Origin: CFX2 sp014338005
GTDB taxonomy: Bacteria; Chloroflexota; Anaerolineae; Aggregatilineales; Phototrophicaceae
Assembly: GCA_030263555.1 (NCBI GenBank)
Contig: SZPE01000010.1
Location: 1 to 64,000, forward strand
Direction: 5' to 3'
Length of the DNA stretch: 64,000 bases
Shown here: in pieces, positions 41,991-51,033 of the stretch
Position numbering within the stretch: position 1 is the stretch's first letter
Layout: the number at the start of each line of letters is the position of its first letter
Translations under genes and position numbers: made by a program
Notes under the pieces: model-generated
What the model was told of the DNA's origin: nothing
What the model saw: the letters and a program-made list of their open reading frames with translations, nothing else
Databases searched by the model: none

Positions 41991-43601
41991 TTAACCGCGC
42001 CCGCGCCGCAGCAGCATCCGGGGCAGGCGGCGCGCTTCTTCCAGCCCCAGCAGCAGGCACAGCCCGAAGAACACCGCCCCGCCGACCACACCGCCGGCGA
42101 CCAGCACAACCAGCGGATGCGCGCCGTCCATCCAGCGCGCCAGGCCGTACAGCGCCGCGCCCATAACCAGCGCAGCGGCCAGCGCCCGCGCCGCGCCGTC
42201 CAGGATATGCCGGCTGCCCATGCCGCCCAGACGCCGCCGCAGCAGCCACCACAGCGCCAGCGCCTCGACCAGCGTCGTCAAGGCGTTCGCCAGCGCCAGC
42301 CCGCCGAATGCGCCGTTAATCAGGCTGTCCGGGTCGCCGATGAAACGGATAAAAATCAGGCTGAGGACGATATTCGATACCATCGCGGCCATGCCGATTT
42401 TGACCGGCGTCCAGGTATCGGCCAGCGCATAAAATGCCCGCGACAGCACTTCCAGCAGGCTGAAGCCGGCCAGCCCGACCGCGTAAAAACCGAGCGCCCA
42501 GGCCGCTGCGCCGGTGCTGGTTTCCGTCCATTCGCCGCCCTGGAACAGCCCGACCAGCGGTTTGCCCAGCACGATCAGCCCGATCATAGCCGGGAACGAC
42601 AGGAATAACACGCCGCGCACGACGGCGGACAGCCGGCTGACAAAACCGGCGTGATCGCCCTGGGCGGCCAGCGCCGACAGCGTGGGGAACACCGCCGAGC
42701 CGACGCTCTGCGCGATGATGCCCAGCGCGAAAAACATCAGCGTGAAGGCCGTCCGCAGCGCCGTATAACTGCCTTCGGCCATCGGCGCGGTGAGCATGAT
42801 ATTCACGAAAAAATTCACCTGCACCACCGCCAACCCCAGCACGCGCGGCCCCATCAGCGCCAGCACACGCATCACGCCCGGCAGGCGCGGGTCGGGCAGC
42901 GGGCGCAGGCGCGCGCGAATCCGCATCAGGCCGGGAATCTGCACCAGCAGATGCAGCAGTGCGCTCAACACCGCGCCGTAGGCCAGCCCGTAGATGTTCG
43001 CGCCGCTCACCTGGGCCACGCCCGAAGCCGGGGGCAGCGCCGGGGCGAGCAGCAGCGCACCGATCATGATGCCGATATTGTTCATGCTGATGGCGAGCGA
43101 CGGCAGCAGGAACAGGCCGTGCGATTGCAGAATGCCCATCACCAGGCCGCTGATGCTGAAGATGAAGGGCGTCACCATCATCAGGCGCGTCAGGTCGGCG
43201 GTCAGTGCCTGCGACTCCGCCGAAGCGCCGCGCAGCAGCACGCTGCTCACCAGCCAGGGCGCGGCCAGCGTCACCAGCGCGCCCAGCAGCGCCGCCGCCA
43301 GCGCCACCAGCGTCATGACGGCGCTCGCCAGCCGCCACGCCTGGACTTCGTCCTGCTCGCGCTGGCGGGCATAAATGGGGATGAACGACGACCCCAGCGC
43401 GCCGCCCGCCACCAGCGTAAAAATCAGCTCCGGGATTTGCTGGGCGGCATAAAAAGCGTCCAGCGCGTCACTCGTCCCGAACTGGCGGGAGACGATCAGC
43501 AGGCGCAGCAGGCCCAGCGCGCCGCTGGCGAGGAATCCTAACAGCACCACCAGGGCGGCGCGCGCGATCTGGCGGTTGGTCAGGGTTCGGGTTGAAGTCA
43601 T
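41991..43601 (-). CDS. murJ: Lipid II flippase MurJ
   Basis: Integral membrane protein that moves lipid II across the membrane for peptidoglycan synthesis. The 536 aa have about 14 hydrophobic helices in the MVF-family order. Recognisable stretches: GFLASGALGLLRLLIVSRQFGTSDALDAFYAAQQIPELIFTLVAGGALGSSFIPIY (1st-2nd helices; the basic and acidic residues here line the flippase cavity), ALRTAFTLMFFALGIIAQSVGSAVFPTLSALA, and EVLSRAFYALADTWTPVKIG. No murein-gene neighbours, so its cell-wall role rests on family identity. Confidence 0.92.
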   Translation of the reverse strand: MTSTRTLTNRQIARAALVVLLGFLASGALGLLRLLIVSRQFGTSDALDAFYAAQQIPELIFTLVAGGALGSSFIPIYARQREQDEVQAWRLASAVMTLVALAAALLGALVTLAAPWLVSSVLLRGASAESQALTADLTRLMMVTPFIFSISGLVMGILQSHGLFLLPSLAISMNNIGIMIGALLLAPALPPASGVAQVSGANIYGLAYGAVLSALLHLLVQIPGLMRIRARLRPLPDPRLPGVMRVLALMGPRVLGLAVVQVNFFVNIMLTAPMAEGSYTALRTAFTLMFFALGIIAQSVGSAVFPTLSALAAQGDHAGFVSRLSAVVRGVLFLSFPAMIGLIVLGKPLVGLFQGGEWTETSTGAAAWALGFYAVGLAGFSLLEVLSRAFYALADTWTPVKIGMAAMVSNIVLSLIFIRFIGDPDSLINGAFGGLALANALTTLVEALALWWLLRRRLGGMGSRHILDGAARALAAALVMGAALYGLARWMDGAHPLVVLVAGGVVGGAVFFGLCLLLGLEEARRLPRMLLRRGRG

Positions 43602-43732
43602 AAAAAGCGAAGCCTAATTACGTATGGAGCGTGAACCATCACGCCTCGGTGATAAACCCTTTGAGGATAACTGCTGCCATCTTCGATTTCCTGCTATACA
43701 TTACATTTTATTGTAACACACTTACGGTGAAT

Positions 43733-43761
43733 CAAAAGCGGCCAACCGGTGGTTGGCCGCT
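43733..43761 (-). terminator. Terminator of the PucC-like MFS gene
   Basis: On the minus strand an 11-bp perfect stem AGCGGCCAACC/GGTTGGCCGCT with a 3-nt loop is followed by TTTT, 20 bp after the stop. Confidence 0.85.
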
Positions 43762-43781
43762 GCGAATCGTTATCGCGCGTT

Positions 43782-45170
43782 TTAATCCAGCGCGCCGGCG
43801 AAAACCTGCTCCGCGCCGGATTCGGACTCGCCCGCTTCGGTCTGGAAGGCGCCGGCATTCACATGGCTTAAAGCCCACAGCGCCGCGCCCAGCCCCGCCG
43901 CGCCCAGTAAAAAGACCATGCCATAAGCCGGCGCGTGATCAGTTCCCAATACCGCCAGCGCCACATCACGGGCGATTCCGCCGCCCGACACGCCGATTCC
44001 GCGCGCCAGCGTCACCACCAGCGTCCAGAAGCCCAGAAACGTGCCGGCGCGCCCAAAGGGACTCATCTCCATCATCAACCCCAGCGTGCCGACGTTCCAT
44101 ACCCCCAGGCCGATGCCGAGTAAAATCAGCCCCGGCGTCACCAACCCGCGCACCCCCGCCAGCGACGAAACCGCGAACAGGACGAATGTAACCACCAGCA
44201 CGCCCACGCCGATACACGACATGACGGTATTGGTCAGGCGTTTGTAACGGCGCGACAGCCACAGGAAAACCAGCGTCCCCAGGATCGCCATACTGCCCCA
44301 ATAGGCCGCAAAGCGTGTCGTCATGCGGGCCTCCATGCCGAACACGTCCCCGGCGAACGGCTCTAAAATCAGGTCTTGCGAAAAGGCGAAAATCATCGAA
44401 AGCGCCAGATACCAGAAGAAGAAGCGCGTCTGAGAATTGTTCCAGGCCAGCTTAAGGTCATCCTTCAAAGACGACGGCGGCGCTTCGGCGGCATTCTGCG
44501 GACGGGATGCGCGCCGTTCTTCCCCCAGCACCGAAAAGAGCCACAGGCTGCCCATCACCAGCGCGCCGATCAGAAACAGGTTTTGCAGCGTCTCCGGCGA
44601 AAAGTCCAGGCCGGGCGTGCCGCCTTCCCCGTCCGAGGGCAGCAGCAGGCCGAATAACACGCCGCCGACCGTGAACCCCAGCAGCAAAAACGTCCACACG
44701 ATGCCGACCGCCCGCCCGCGCTGGCCCGGCGCGGCGCGGTCGTAAATGAGCGCCAGAAAGGTGCTGCCGGAAAAGGCATTGCCCAGGCTGAACAGCAGCA
44801 GCGCCGCCGTGATGCCCAGCCAAACCGCCGGTGTGGCATCTCCGCCGCGCGCGATGTGCGCCGTCATCAGCCCCAGCAGAGCGATGCTGACGGCCATCAT
44901 GGCGCGCCCCAGCCACACCCAGAACAGCCGCCGGTAGCCGCCGATTTGATGCCGGTCGGACATGCGCCCGGCCCACACACCCAGCGGCGCCAGGAAGTAG
45001 CGCAGGCTGACCAGCAGCCCGATGGGTGTGGCGCTAAAGCCCAGGTCGCTAATCATGACGCGATTCCACACGCCGGTGCTGATGACATCGGCCATGCCGG
45101 AACCCAGGTGAAACAGGCCGATTTTGAGATTGCGGCCTACCGAGAGATTCTGCTCTGGCGAATCGTTCAT
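43782..45170 (-). CDS. PucC/BCD-family MFS transporter
   Basis: Twelve-helix major-facilitator protein, 462 aa. The first helices LKIGLFHLGSGMADVISTGVWNRVMISDLGFSATPIGLLVSLRYFLAPLGVWAGRMSDRH match the PucC/LhaA (BCD) subfamily, whose known members help assemble light-harvesting complexes or move bacteriochlorophyll. The conserved NRVMI and the Asp of GRMSD are present. Between helices 6 and 7 lies a charged loop (ERRASRPQNAAEAPP). No bch, puf or puc genes are in the window, so a porphyrin or lipid substrate is possible. Single gene with its own terminator; a 250-bp spacer with nothing recognised precedes it. Confidence 0.82.
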   Translation of the reverse strand: MNDSPEQNLSVGRNLKIGLFHLGSGMADVISTGVWNRVMISDLGFSATPIGLLVSLRYFLAPLGVWAGRMSDRHQIGGYRRLFWVWLGRAMMAVSIALLGLMTAHIARGGDATPAVWLGITAALLLFSLGNAFSGSTFLALIYDRAAPGQRGRAVGIVWTFLLLGFTVGGVLFGLLLPSDGEGGTPGLDFSPETLQNLFLIGALVMGSLWLFSVLGEERRASRPQNAAEAPPSSLKDDLKLAWNNSQTRFFFWYLALSMIFAFSQDLILEPFAGDVFGMEARMTTRFAAYWGSMAILGTLVFLWLSRRYKRLTNTVMSCIGVGVLVVTFVLFAVSSLAGVRGLVTPGLILLGIGLGVWNVGTLGLMMEMSPFGRAGTFLGFWTLVVTLARGIGVSGGGIARDVALAVLGTDHAPAYGMVFLLGAAGLGAALWALSHVNAGAFQTEAGESESGAEQVFAGALD

Positions 45171-45421
45171 GGAGATTTTCTCGTTTTTTATAGTTTTTAT
45201 GAGATTTTAGGGCAGAATTATACGAACAGACAACGCCGCCGTCAACCATCGGGGGCGTTTCTAAGGGGAAATTAAACTCGATGCGGGAAATCAACCGAGA
45301 GGAAACAACGCCCGGTATGGAGTTCCCCTTACTCAAAGTCAACTCCTCCATTGTCCGAATCGCGCGCGCGCCGTACACTGGGAAAAATGCCTCTCGTTAA
45401 CCAGTAGAAAGCGAATGCCCG

Positions 45422-46402
45422 ATGTCCCATACCCTTGTGCCGGTAGCCGACGATATTTACCAGGTGCATCTGCCGCTGCCTTTCGCGCTCAACCGCGTCA
45501 ATGTGTATCTGATTCGCGGCGCGGACGGCTGGACAGTGGTGGATACGGGGCTGAACACGCCGGAAGCGCGCGCCGCCTGGGACGCGGCTTTCACGTCGCT
45601 GGGCTTCAGGCCGGGCGAGCTGCGCCAGATCGTGCTGACGCACGCCCACCCCGATCACTTCGGCCTGGCCGGGTGGCTTCAGGAGCAGGCCGGCGAGCCG
45701 CTGCCGGTTTACCTTTCGGAGCGCGAGGCGGCCTTCGCCCGTTCGGTCTGGCTGGAGGGGCAGATGGCAGACGGGTTCGACGCCTATCTGACACGCCTGG
45801 GACTGCCCCCAGATGCCGCAGGCGTGGCGGCGCACAGTTTTTACGGCACTGCCGAGATGACGCTGCCGCACCCGGCGCGGTTGGAAACGCTCCAGCCCGG
45901 CGGCGAATTGCAGATCGGGCGGCGGCGTTTTACGCTCGTTCATGCGCCCGGCCACAGCGACGGCCAGCTTCTTTTTTATGACCCCGACGAGCATCTGCTG
46001 CTGTGCGGCGACCATGTGCTGATGAAAATCACGCCCAATATCGGCGTCTGGCCGGAGGGCGACCCTGACCCGCTGGGGCGCTTTTTAACCTCGCTGCGCG
46101 ACCTCAAACGATTAGACGTGCGGCTGGCGCTGCCGGGACACAAGTCGCTCATCACCGATTGGGTGGGACGGGTGGATGAACTGCTGGCGCACCACGAAAT
46201 GCGGCTGGCGCACATGCTGGCCGCCGTCGGGAGCGGCGCGACGGTTTATGAAACCGCCCGCCGGGTCTTTGACAGCAGCGTATTTTCCCCGCACGAGTGG
46301 CGCTTCGCCCTGGCGGAAACGCTGGCGCACCTGGACTACCTGGAGCGGCGCGGCAAGGTGCGCCGCCAGGACGAGGACGTGCTGCGCTTCCGGGCGGTTT
46401 AA
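45422..46402 (+). CDS. Metallo-beta-lactamase-fold hydrolase with C-terminal helical domain
   Basis: 326 aa. The metal motif is THAHPDHFGLAG (HxHxDH), with further ligands in APGHSDGQ (His) and LCGDHVL (Asp) and a C-terminal His in LPGHKSLI. The last ~90 residues (RVDELLAHHEMRLAHMLAAVGSGATVYETARRVF, then LAHLDYLERRGKVRRQ) form a small winged-helix-like cap as in the LACTB2/RNase-like MBL subgroup. Cytoplasmic. The gene follows the 250-bp spacer and precedes a 52-aa small gene. Substrate unknown; glyoxalase II-like thioester or nuclease activity is possible. Confidence 0.87.
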   Translation: MSHTLVPVADDIYQVHLPLPFALNRVNVYLIRGADGWTVVDTGLNTPEARAAWDAAFTSLGFRPGELRQIVLTHAHPDHFGLAGWLQEQAGEPLPVYLSEREAAFARSVWLEGQMADGFDAYLTRLGLPPDAAGVAAHSFYGTAEMTLPHPARLETLQPGGELQIGRRRFTLVHAPGHSDGQLLFYDPDEHLLLCGDHVLMKITPNIGVWPEGDPDPLGRFLTSLRDLKRLDVRLALPGHKSLITDWVGRVDELLAHHEMRLAHMLAAVGSGATVYETARRVFDSSVFSPHEWRFALAETLAHLDYLERRGKVRRQDEDVLRFRAV

Positions 46403-46488
46403 GCCGCTTCCCGCATTATTGGGGGCTTTCTCAAAACGGCGGCAGTTTACAATAGGGGTGGCCGTTCGTATAGAGAAGGCTGACGACA

Positions 46489-46647
46489 ATGAGAATGGTC
46501 AAATATCTGGGACTGGCCTTTATCACCGCGCTCGTGTTTGCGCCCCGTTCGCCCCGGCGGATTCCGCCGCGCCGCCGCCTGTATCCGCACGGTTACATGC
46601 GTGAAGAAGTGGAAGCCCTGCGCCGCGAAAGCCGCCCCCGCCGCTGA
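46489..46647 (+). CDS. Small basic protein, 52 aa
   Basis: ATG at 46489 with GAGAAGG 9 bp upstream, and TGA at 46645-46647. The sequence opens MRMVKYLGLAFITALVF, a short hydrophobic helix, then a strongly basic tail (RSPRRIPPRRRLYPHGYMREEVEALRRE in parts). It looks like a single-pass membrane peptide with a cationic, RNA- or lipid-facing tail, but no family is recognised. It is between the MBL gene and the hyp cluster. The good ribosome binding site favours translation; it could still be spurious. Confidence 0.5.
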   Translation: MRMVKYLGLAFITALVFAPRSPRRIPPRRRLYPHGYMREEVEALRRESRPRR

Positions 46648-46746
46648 CCGCCTATGACAACCGCGACGTAAAAGTATGATGTTTATCATCACAAAAACCG
46701 CCCCCGGCGCGTTATAATGGGAGCGCAGTAAAGGAGATGGACATCA

Positions 46747-47415
46747 ATGACAGTTAAACAGGTAGCGGTTGTCGAGCAGATTTTATCGGCCAACGACCAG
46801 CTTGCAGACCAGAACCGGCGTATCCTGGACGAAGCCGGCGTCTTCGCGGTCAACATCATGTCCTCACCTGGCGCGGGCAAAACCAGCACCATCGTCGCCA
46901 CGCAGGAGCGGCTTAAAGACCGGCTGCGTATCGGCATGGTGGACGGCGACATCGAAACCACCATTGACGCCGACCGCGCCGCCGCCGCCGGGATGCAGTC
47001 GGTTCAGATCAACACCGGCGGCAACTGCCACCTGGACGCGGTGATGCTGTCCGGCGCGCTGCACACTCTGCGCCTGGACGAGATTGACCTGCTGGTGGTC
47101 GAAAACGTCGGCAACCTGATCTGTCCCGCCGGCTTCAAACTGGGGACGCACCTCAGCGTGCTGATCGCCAGCGTGCCAGAAGGCGACGACAAACCCTACA
47201 AATACCCGCCCATGTACCGGGGCGTGGACGCGCTCATCATCAACAAGATTGACCTGCTGCCCTACATCAAGTTCAACATGGATTATTTCGTCAAAGGCGT
47301 CGAAATCCTCAATCCGGGGCTGACGACCTTCCCGGTTTCCTGCGCCACCGGCGAAGGATTGGACGCCTGGACGGACTGGCTTTACCAGCAGGTCGCCGGC
47401 TACAAAAGCAAGTAG
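46747..47415 (+). CDS. hypB: Hydrogenase nickel-incorporation GTPase HypB
   Basis: Delivers nickel to the large subunit of NiFe hydrogenase with GTP hydrolysis. AAGGAGA lies 9 bp before the ATG and a TATAAT box is at 46713-46718. The Walker A is MSSPGAGKTST (~38-48). GDIETTIDADR, NTGGNCHLDA (the conserved metal-binding Cys-His pair), VENVGNLICPAGFKLG and NKIDLLPY (G4 NKxD) are all present. The 222-aa form lacks the His-rich N-terminal store found in some HypB proteins. First of the hyp cluster; hypA is not found before it. Confidence 0.95.
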   Translation: MTVKQVAVVEQILSANDQLADQNRRILDEAGVFAVNIMSSPGAGKTSTIVATQERLKDRLRIGMVDGDIETTIDADRAAAAGMQSVQINTGGNCHLDAVMLSGALHTLRLDEIDLLVVENVGNLICPAGFKLGTHLSVLIASVPEGDDKPYKYPPMYRGVDALIINKIDLLPYIKFNMDYFVKGVEILNPGLTTFPVSCATGEGLDAWTDWLYQQVAGYKSK

Positions 47416-47438
47416 GGGCGTGCCGGCGCGCCCCGGCA
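47414..47438. repeat. GTAGGGGCGTGCC hairpin after hypB
   Basis: GGGGCG...CGCCCC hairpin in the 35-bp hypB-hypF spacer, related to the copy at 10519. No T-run, so read-through into hypF is likely. Confidence 0.45.
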
Positions 47439-47450
47439 GAACTTGCAGCG

Positions 47451-49712
47451 ATGATCGGCAAAACGATTCACATTACCGGCGTGGTACAGGGGGTGGGTTT
47501 CCGCCCCTTTGTCTACAAACTGGCCCGGCAGCACGGGCTGGTCGGCTGGGTGCGGAACACGTCGGCAGGCGTGGACATCCGCGCCGAGGGCGAGCCGGAG
47601 TCGCTGCAAGCCTTCCTGGATGCGCTGACGGCCCAGGCCCCGCCGCTGGCGCGCATTGACAGCCTGACCGCCGCCGACAGCCCGCCCGAATACCACGCCG
47701 CGTTTGAGATTCGTTACAGCGAAGCTCAACAGGGCGCGTTCCAGCCGATTTCGCCGGACATCGCCCTGTGCGCGGACTGCCGGCACGAACTGCTCGACCC
47801 CGCCGACCGCCGCTGCCGCTACCCGTTCATCAACTGTACCAACTGTGGGCCGCGTTTCACCATCATCACGGACATCCCCTACGACCGCCCGCTGACGACG
47901 ATGGCGGATTTTGCGCTGTGCGCCGCCTGCGAGGCCGAATATCATGACCCCGCCGACCGCCGCTTTCATGCCCAGCCGGTGGCCTGCCCGGACTGCGGGC
48001 CGCAGGTGTGGCTGGAGGACGGCGGCGGCACAACCGCGCGCGGGGATGCGGCCATCCGGCAGGCAGTGGACACGCTGCGCGCTGGGAAAATCCTGGCGAT
48101 CAAGGGGTTGGGCGGTTTTCATCTGGCCTGCGACGCCACCAACGCCGCCGCCGTCACCGAACTGCGCCGCCGCAAGGGGCGGGTCGCCAAACCCTTCGCG
48201 CTGATGATGGCCGATCTGGAGATGGTCAAGCGCCACTGCCTGGTTTCGGAAGTCGAAGCGCGTATGCTGACTTCGCCTGCCGCACCCATCGTGCTGCTGC
48301 GCCGCCGCCCGGAGGCCGCAGCCGTCGCGGCGGAGGTCGCGCCGGGGCAGGCCGTCCTGGGCGTGATGCTGCCCTATACGCCGCTGCATGTCCTGTTGTT
48401 CGAGGATGGAATGCCCCCGCTGGTGATGACCAGCGGCAACCTGTCCGAAGAACCGATTGTGACCGATAACGCCGAAGCCCGCGCCCGGCTGCCCGCGCTG
48501 GCCGACGCCTTCCTGATGCACGACCGCAGCATCCACATCCGCACCGACGATTCGGTGATGCGCGTGTTCAACGATGAAGAACTGCCGGTGCGCCGCTCGC
48601 GGGGCTATGCGCCCTACCCGGTGCGGCTGCCGTTCGATATGCCGCCCATGCTGGCGGTCGGCGCGGAACTCAAAAACACCTTCTGCGTCACGCGCGACTC
48701 GTATGCTTTCATGAGCCACCACATCGGCGATCTGGAAAATTACGAAACGGCGCTGTCGTTCGAGCAGGGCATCACACATTTCGAGCGCCTGTTCCGCATC
48801 CAGCCGCAGCAGATCATCCATGACCAACACCCGGATTACCTGTCCACCCGCTACGCGCAAACCCGCGCCGAAGCTGAAGGGCTGCCCCGGCTGGCCGTCC
48901 AGCACCATCACGCGCATATCGCCGCCTGCATGGCGGAAAATCGCCATCCCGGCGACCGCCCGGTGATCGGCGTGTGTTTTGACGGCACCGGCTACGGCAC
49001 CGACGGCACGATCTGGGGCGGCGAATTTCTGATCGCCGATTACCGGGGCTTCGAGCGGGCCGCGCACCTGAAGCCGCTGCCGCTGCCCGGCGGCGACGCC
49101 GCCACGCGCAAACCGGCGCGTATCGCCCTGGCTTATCTGCTGGCCTGCGGGCTTGCGCCGGACGATGACCTGCCGCCGCTGCGGGCGCTGCCGCCAGTCG
49201 AGCGGGACATCATCCATAAACAGGTGGCCGCCGGGTTGAATACGCCGCTCACCAGCAGCATGGGGCGGCTGTTCGACGCGGTTTCGGCGCTGGCCGGCAT
49301 CTGCCAGGCCGTCACTTACGAAGGCCAGGCCGCCATCGAACTGGAAGCAGTGGTTGACCCGGCGGAAAGCGGCGCGTATGATTTTGATACGGCGGATGTG
49401 ATTAACCCGGCGGACGCGCTGCGGCAGATCGTCGCAGATTACCGGGCGGGTGTATCACCGGCGGCGATCGCGGCGCGTTTTCATAACGGCGCGGCGCGGA
49501 TGATACGGGATGCCTGCCTGCGCCTGTCGGAGCGGTATGGCCTGGACGAAGTGGCGCTCAGCGGCGGCGTATTCCAGAACGTGACGCTGTTGGGCAAAAC
49601 CCTGCCGCTGCTGTGCCAGGCCGGTTTGAGAGTTTATACGCACCGGCTGGTGCCGCCCAATGACGGCGGCCTGGCGCTTGGACAGGCGGCCATCGGATTT
49701 GGCAGTCGTTAA
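47451..49712 (+). CDS. hypF: Carbamoyltransferase HypF
   Basis: Makes the carbamoyl group that becomes the cyanide ligands of NiFe hydrogenase and hands it to HypE. The 753 aa is the usual length. Domains in order: acylphosphatase (~1-88, GVVQGVGFRPFVYKLA), two Cys4 zinc fingers (CADCRHELLD...CTNCGPRF and CAACEAEYHD...CPDCGPQ, ~105-185), a YrdC-like adenylation domain (~200-385; KIKGLGGFHLACDATN-type motif, KRVAKPFALM-type), then a Kae1-like carbamoyltransferase domain (VQHHHAHIAACMAE, GVCFDGTGYGTDGTIWGGEF, ALSGGVFQN). It starts 35 bp after hypB and ends at a repeat element. Confidence 0.96.
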   Translation: MIGKTIHITGVVQGVGFRPFVYKLARQHGLVGWVRNTSAGVDIRAEGEPESLQAFLDALTAQAPPLARIDSLTAADSPPEYHAAFEIRYSEAQQGAFQPISPDIALCADCRHELLDPADRRCRYPFINCTNCGPRFTIITDIPYDRPLTTMADFALCAACEAEYHDPADRRFHAQPVACPDCGPQVWLEDGGGTTARGDAAIRQAVDTLRAGKILAIKGLGGFHLACDATNAAAVTELRRRKGRVAKPFALMMADLEMVKRHCLVSEVEARMLTSPAAPIVLLRRRPEAAAVAAEVAPGQAVLGVMLPYTPLHVLLFEDGMPPLVMTSGNLSEEPIVTDNAEARARLPALADAFLMHDRSIHIRTDDSVMRVFNDEELPVRRSRGYAPYPVRLPFDMPPMLAVGAELKNTFCVTRDSYAFMSHHIGDLENYETALSFEQGITHFERLFRIQPQQIIHDQHPDYLSTRYAQTRAEAEGLPRLAVQHHHAHIAACMAENRHPGDRPVIGVCFDGTGYGTDGTIWGGEFLIADYRGFERAAHLKPLPLPGGDAATRKPARIALAYLLACGLAPDDDLPPLRALPPVERDIIHKQVAAGLNTPLTSSMGRLFDAVSALAGICQAVTYEGQAAIELEAVVDPAESGAYDFDTADVINPADALRQIVADYRAGVSPAAIAARFHNGAARMIRDACLRLSERYGLDEVALSGGVFQNVTLLGKTLPLLCQAGLRVYTHRLVPPNDGGLALGQAAIGFGSR

Positions 49713-49740
49713 CCATATTGAGTGCTCGTTCCGTTCTGAG

Positions 49741-49890
49741 CTTTCCCTACCCCTAAATCCCCTCCCCTCAGGGGATATTCGTCCCCATTCGGGTCGCCAC
49801 AAAATGGAGAGGGGACTGAGAAGCTCGTTATGATCCGTTTTACCCCTCTCCAAGATTTGGGGAAGGGGCAGGGAGAGGGGAATGGTTTAA
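49741..49890. repeat. GC-rich dispersed element in the hypF-hypD gap, copy 2
   Basis: CTACCCCTAAATCCCC...TCAGGGGATATTC, then the core GTCCCCATTCGGGTCGCC (49781-49798), and a G-rich right side (AAGGGGCAGGGAGAGGGG). The core matches copies at 39254-39280 and 58843-58865. It occupies the place where hypC usually lies; no hypC reading (MCLxxPG start) is present in any frame. Confidence 0.75.
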
Positions 49891-49905
49891 TAAAAGGCAT
49901 AGGCG

Positions 49906-51006
49906 ATGAAATATCTGGACGAATACCGCGATGGCGAAATAACCCGGCGGCTGCTGGACGAAGTAGCGCGCACCGTCACGCGCCCCTGGACGATGATGGA
50001 AGTCTGCGGCGGGCAGACGCACAGTATCCTTAAAAGCGGGCTGGATACACTGCTGCCGCCCCAGATCACCTTGATTCACGGCCCCGGCTGCCCGGTGTGC
50101 GTGACGCCGCTGGAACTGGTGGACAAAGCGGTAGCGATTGCCTCCCGCCCCAATGTCATCCTCACCTCTTACGGCGATATGCTGCGCGTGCCGGGTTCGT
50201 CCCGCGACCTGTTCAGCGTCAAAGCGCAGGGCGGCGACGTGCGAATCGTCTATTCGCCGCTGGACGCGCTCAAAATCGCCCAGGACAACCCAGAGCGCGA
50301 AGTTGTCTTTTTCGCCGTCGGCTTTGAAACCACCGCCCCGGCCAACGCCATGTCGGTTTTCCAGGCCAAACGCCAGGGCATCAACAACTATTCGGTGCTG
50401 GTATCGCACGTCACCGTGCCGCCGGTGCTGGCGGCGCTGCTGGAATCCGACGATGTGCAGGTGGACGCCTTCCTTGCGCCGGGGCATGTGAACGCCGTGA
50501 TGGGCTACTGGGAATACGAACAGCTTGTCGCCCGCTACCGCGTGCCGATGGTTGTCACCGGCTTCGAGCCGGTAGACCTGGTGCGCGGCATCCTAATGGT
50601 TGTGCGCCAGCTTGAGGAGGGGCGCGCCGAGGTCGAAAACGCCTATACTCGCGCCGTCACGCGCGAGGGCAACGTCCCCGGCCAGCAGTTGGTGAGCCAG
50701 GTGTTTGAACTGTGCGACCGCAAATGGCGCGGCATCGGCGTGATCCCGATGAGCGGCTACCGCCTGCGCGACGAGTACCTGGCTTACGACGCCGAGCGGC
50801 GCTTCCCCGACGTGGCGGCCATCGAAACGCAGGAGTCGTCGGTGTGTATCAGCGGGCAGATTCTCAAGGGCATCCGCAAGCCGGTGGACTGCCCGGCTTT
50901 CGGCAAGGAATGTACGCCCCAGACGCCGTTGGGTGCGACGATGGTTTCGTCGGAAGGGGCCTGCGCGGCTTATTACCGCTACGGGCGCTTCGAGCGGGCG
51001 CGGTGA
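49906..51006 (+). CDS. hypD: Hydrogenase maturation protein HypD
   Basis: Scaffold for assembling the Fe(CN)2CO group, normally with HypC. 366 aa with the conserved Cys set: EVCGGQTHSIL (Cys ~36), HGPGCPVCVTP (Cys ~63 and ~66) and the C-terminal Fe-S cluster Cys in VDCPAFGKECTPQTPLGATMVSSEGACAAYYRYGR. VEVFFAVGFETTAP-type and APGHVNAVMG motifs are intact. It begins 16 bp after the repeat. hypE follows 27 bp later. The HypC partner is absent locally and must be elsewhere, or replaced. Confidence 0.95.
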   Translation: MKYLDEYRDGEITRRLLDEVARTVTRPWTMMEVCGGQTHSILKSGLDTLLPPQITLIHGPGCPVCVTPLELVDKAVAIASRPNVILTSYGDMLRVPGSSRDLFSVKAQGGDVRIVYSPLDALKIAQDNPEREVVFFAVGFETTAPANAMSVFQAKRQGINNYSVLVSHVTVPPVLAALLESDDVQVDAFLAPGHVNAVMGYWEYEQLVARYRVPMVVTGFEPVDLVRGILMVVRQLEEGRAEVENAYTRAVTREGNVPGQQLVSQVFELCDRKWRGIGVIPMSGYRLRDEYLAYDAERRFPDVAAIETQESSVCISGQILKGIRKPVDCPAFGKECTPQTPLGATMVSSEGACAAYYRYGRFERAR

Positions 51007-51033
51007 TGGGCAATAAGTTAGGAACATATTTTT

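Noticed and set aside
47400..49217. A 605-codon open frame antisense to hypF
   Set aside because: It is the complement of a GC-rich gene in the mirrored codon phase. The composition (His, Arg, Gln, Val-rich) fits no protein family, and hypF is certain.
49713..49905. A hidden hypC between hypF and hypD
   Set aside because: All three plus-strand frames were read; none gives the short HypC start or its OB-fold length, and repeat sequence fills the gap.
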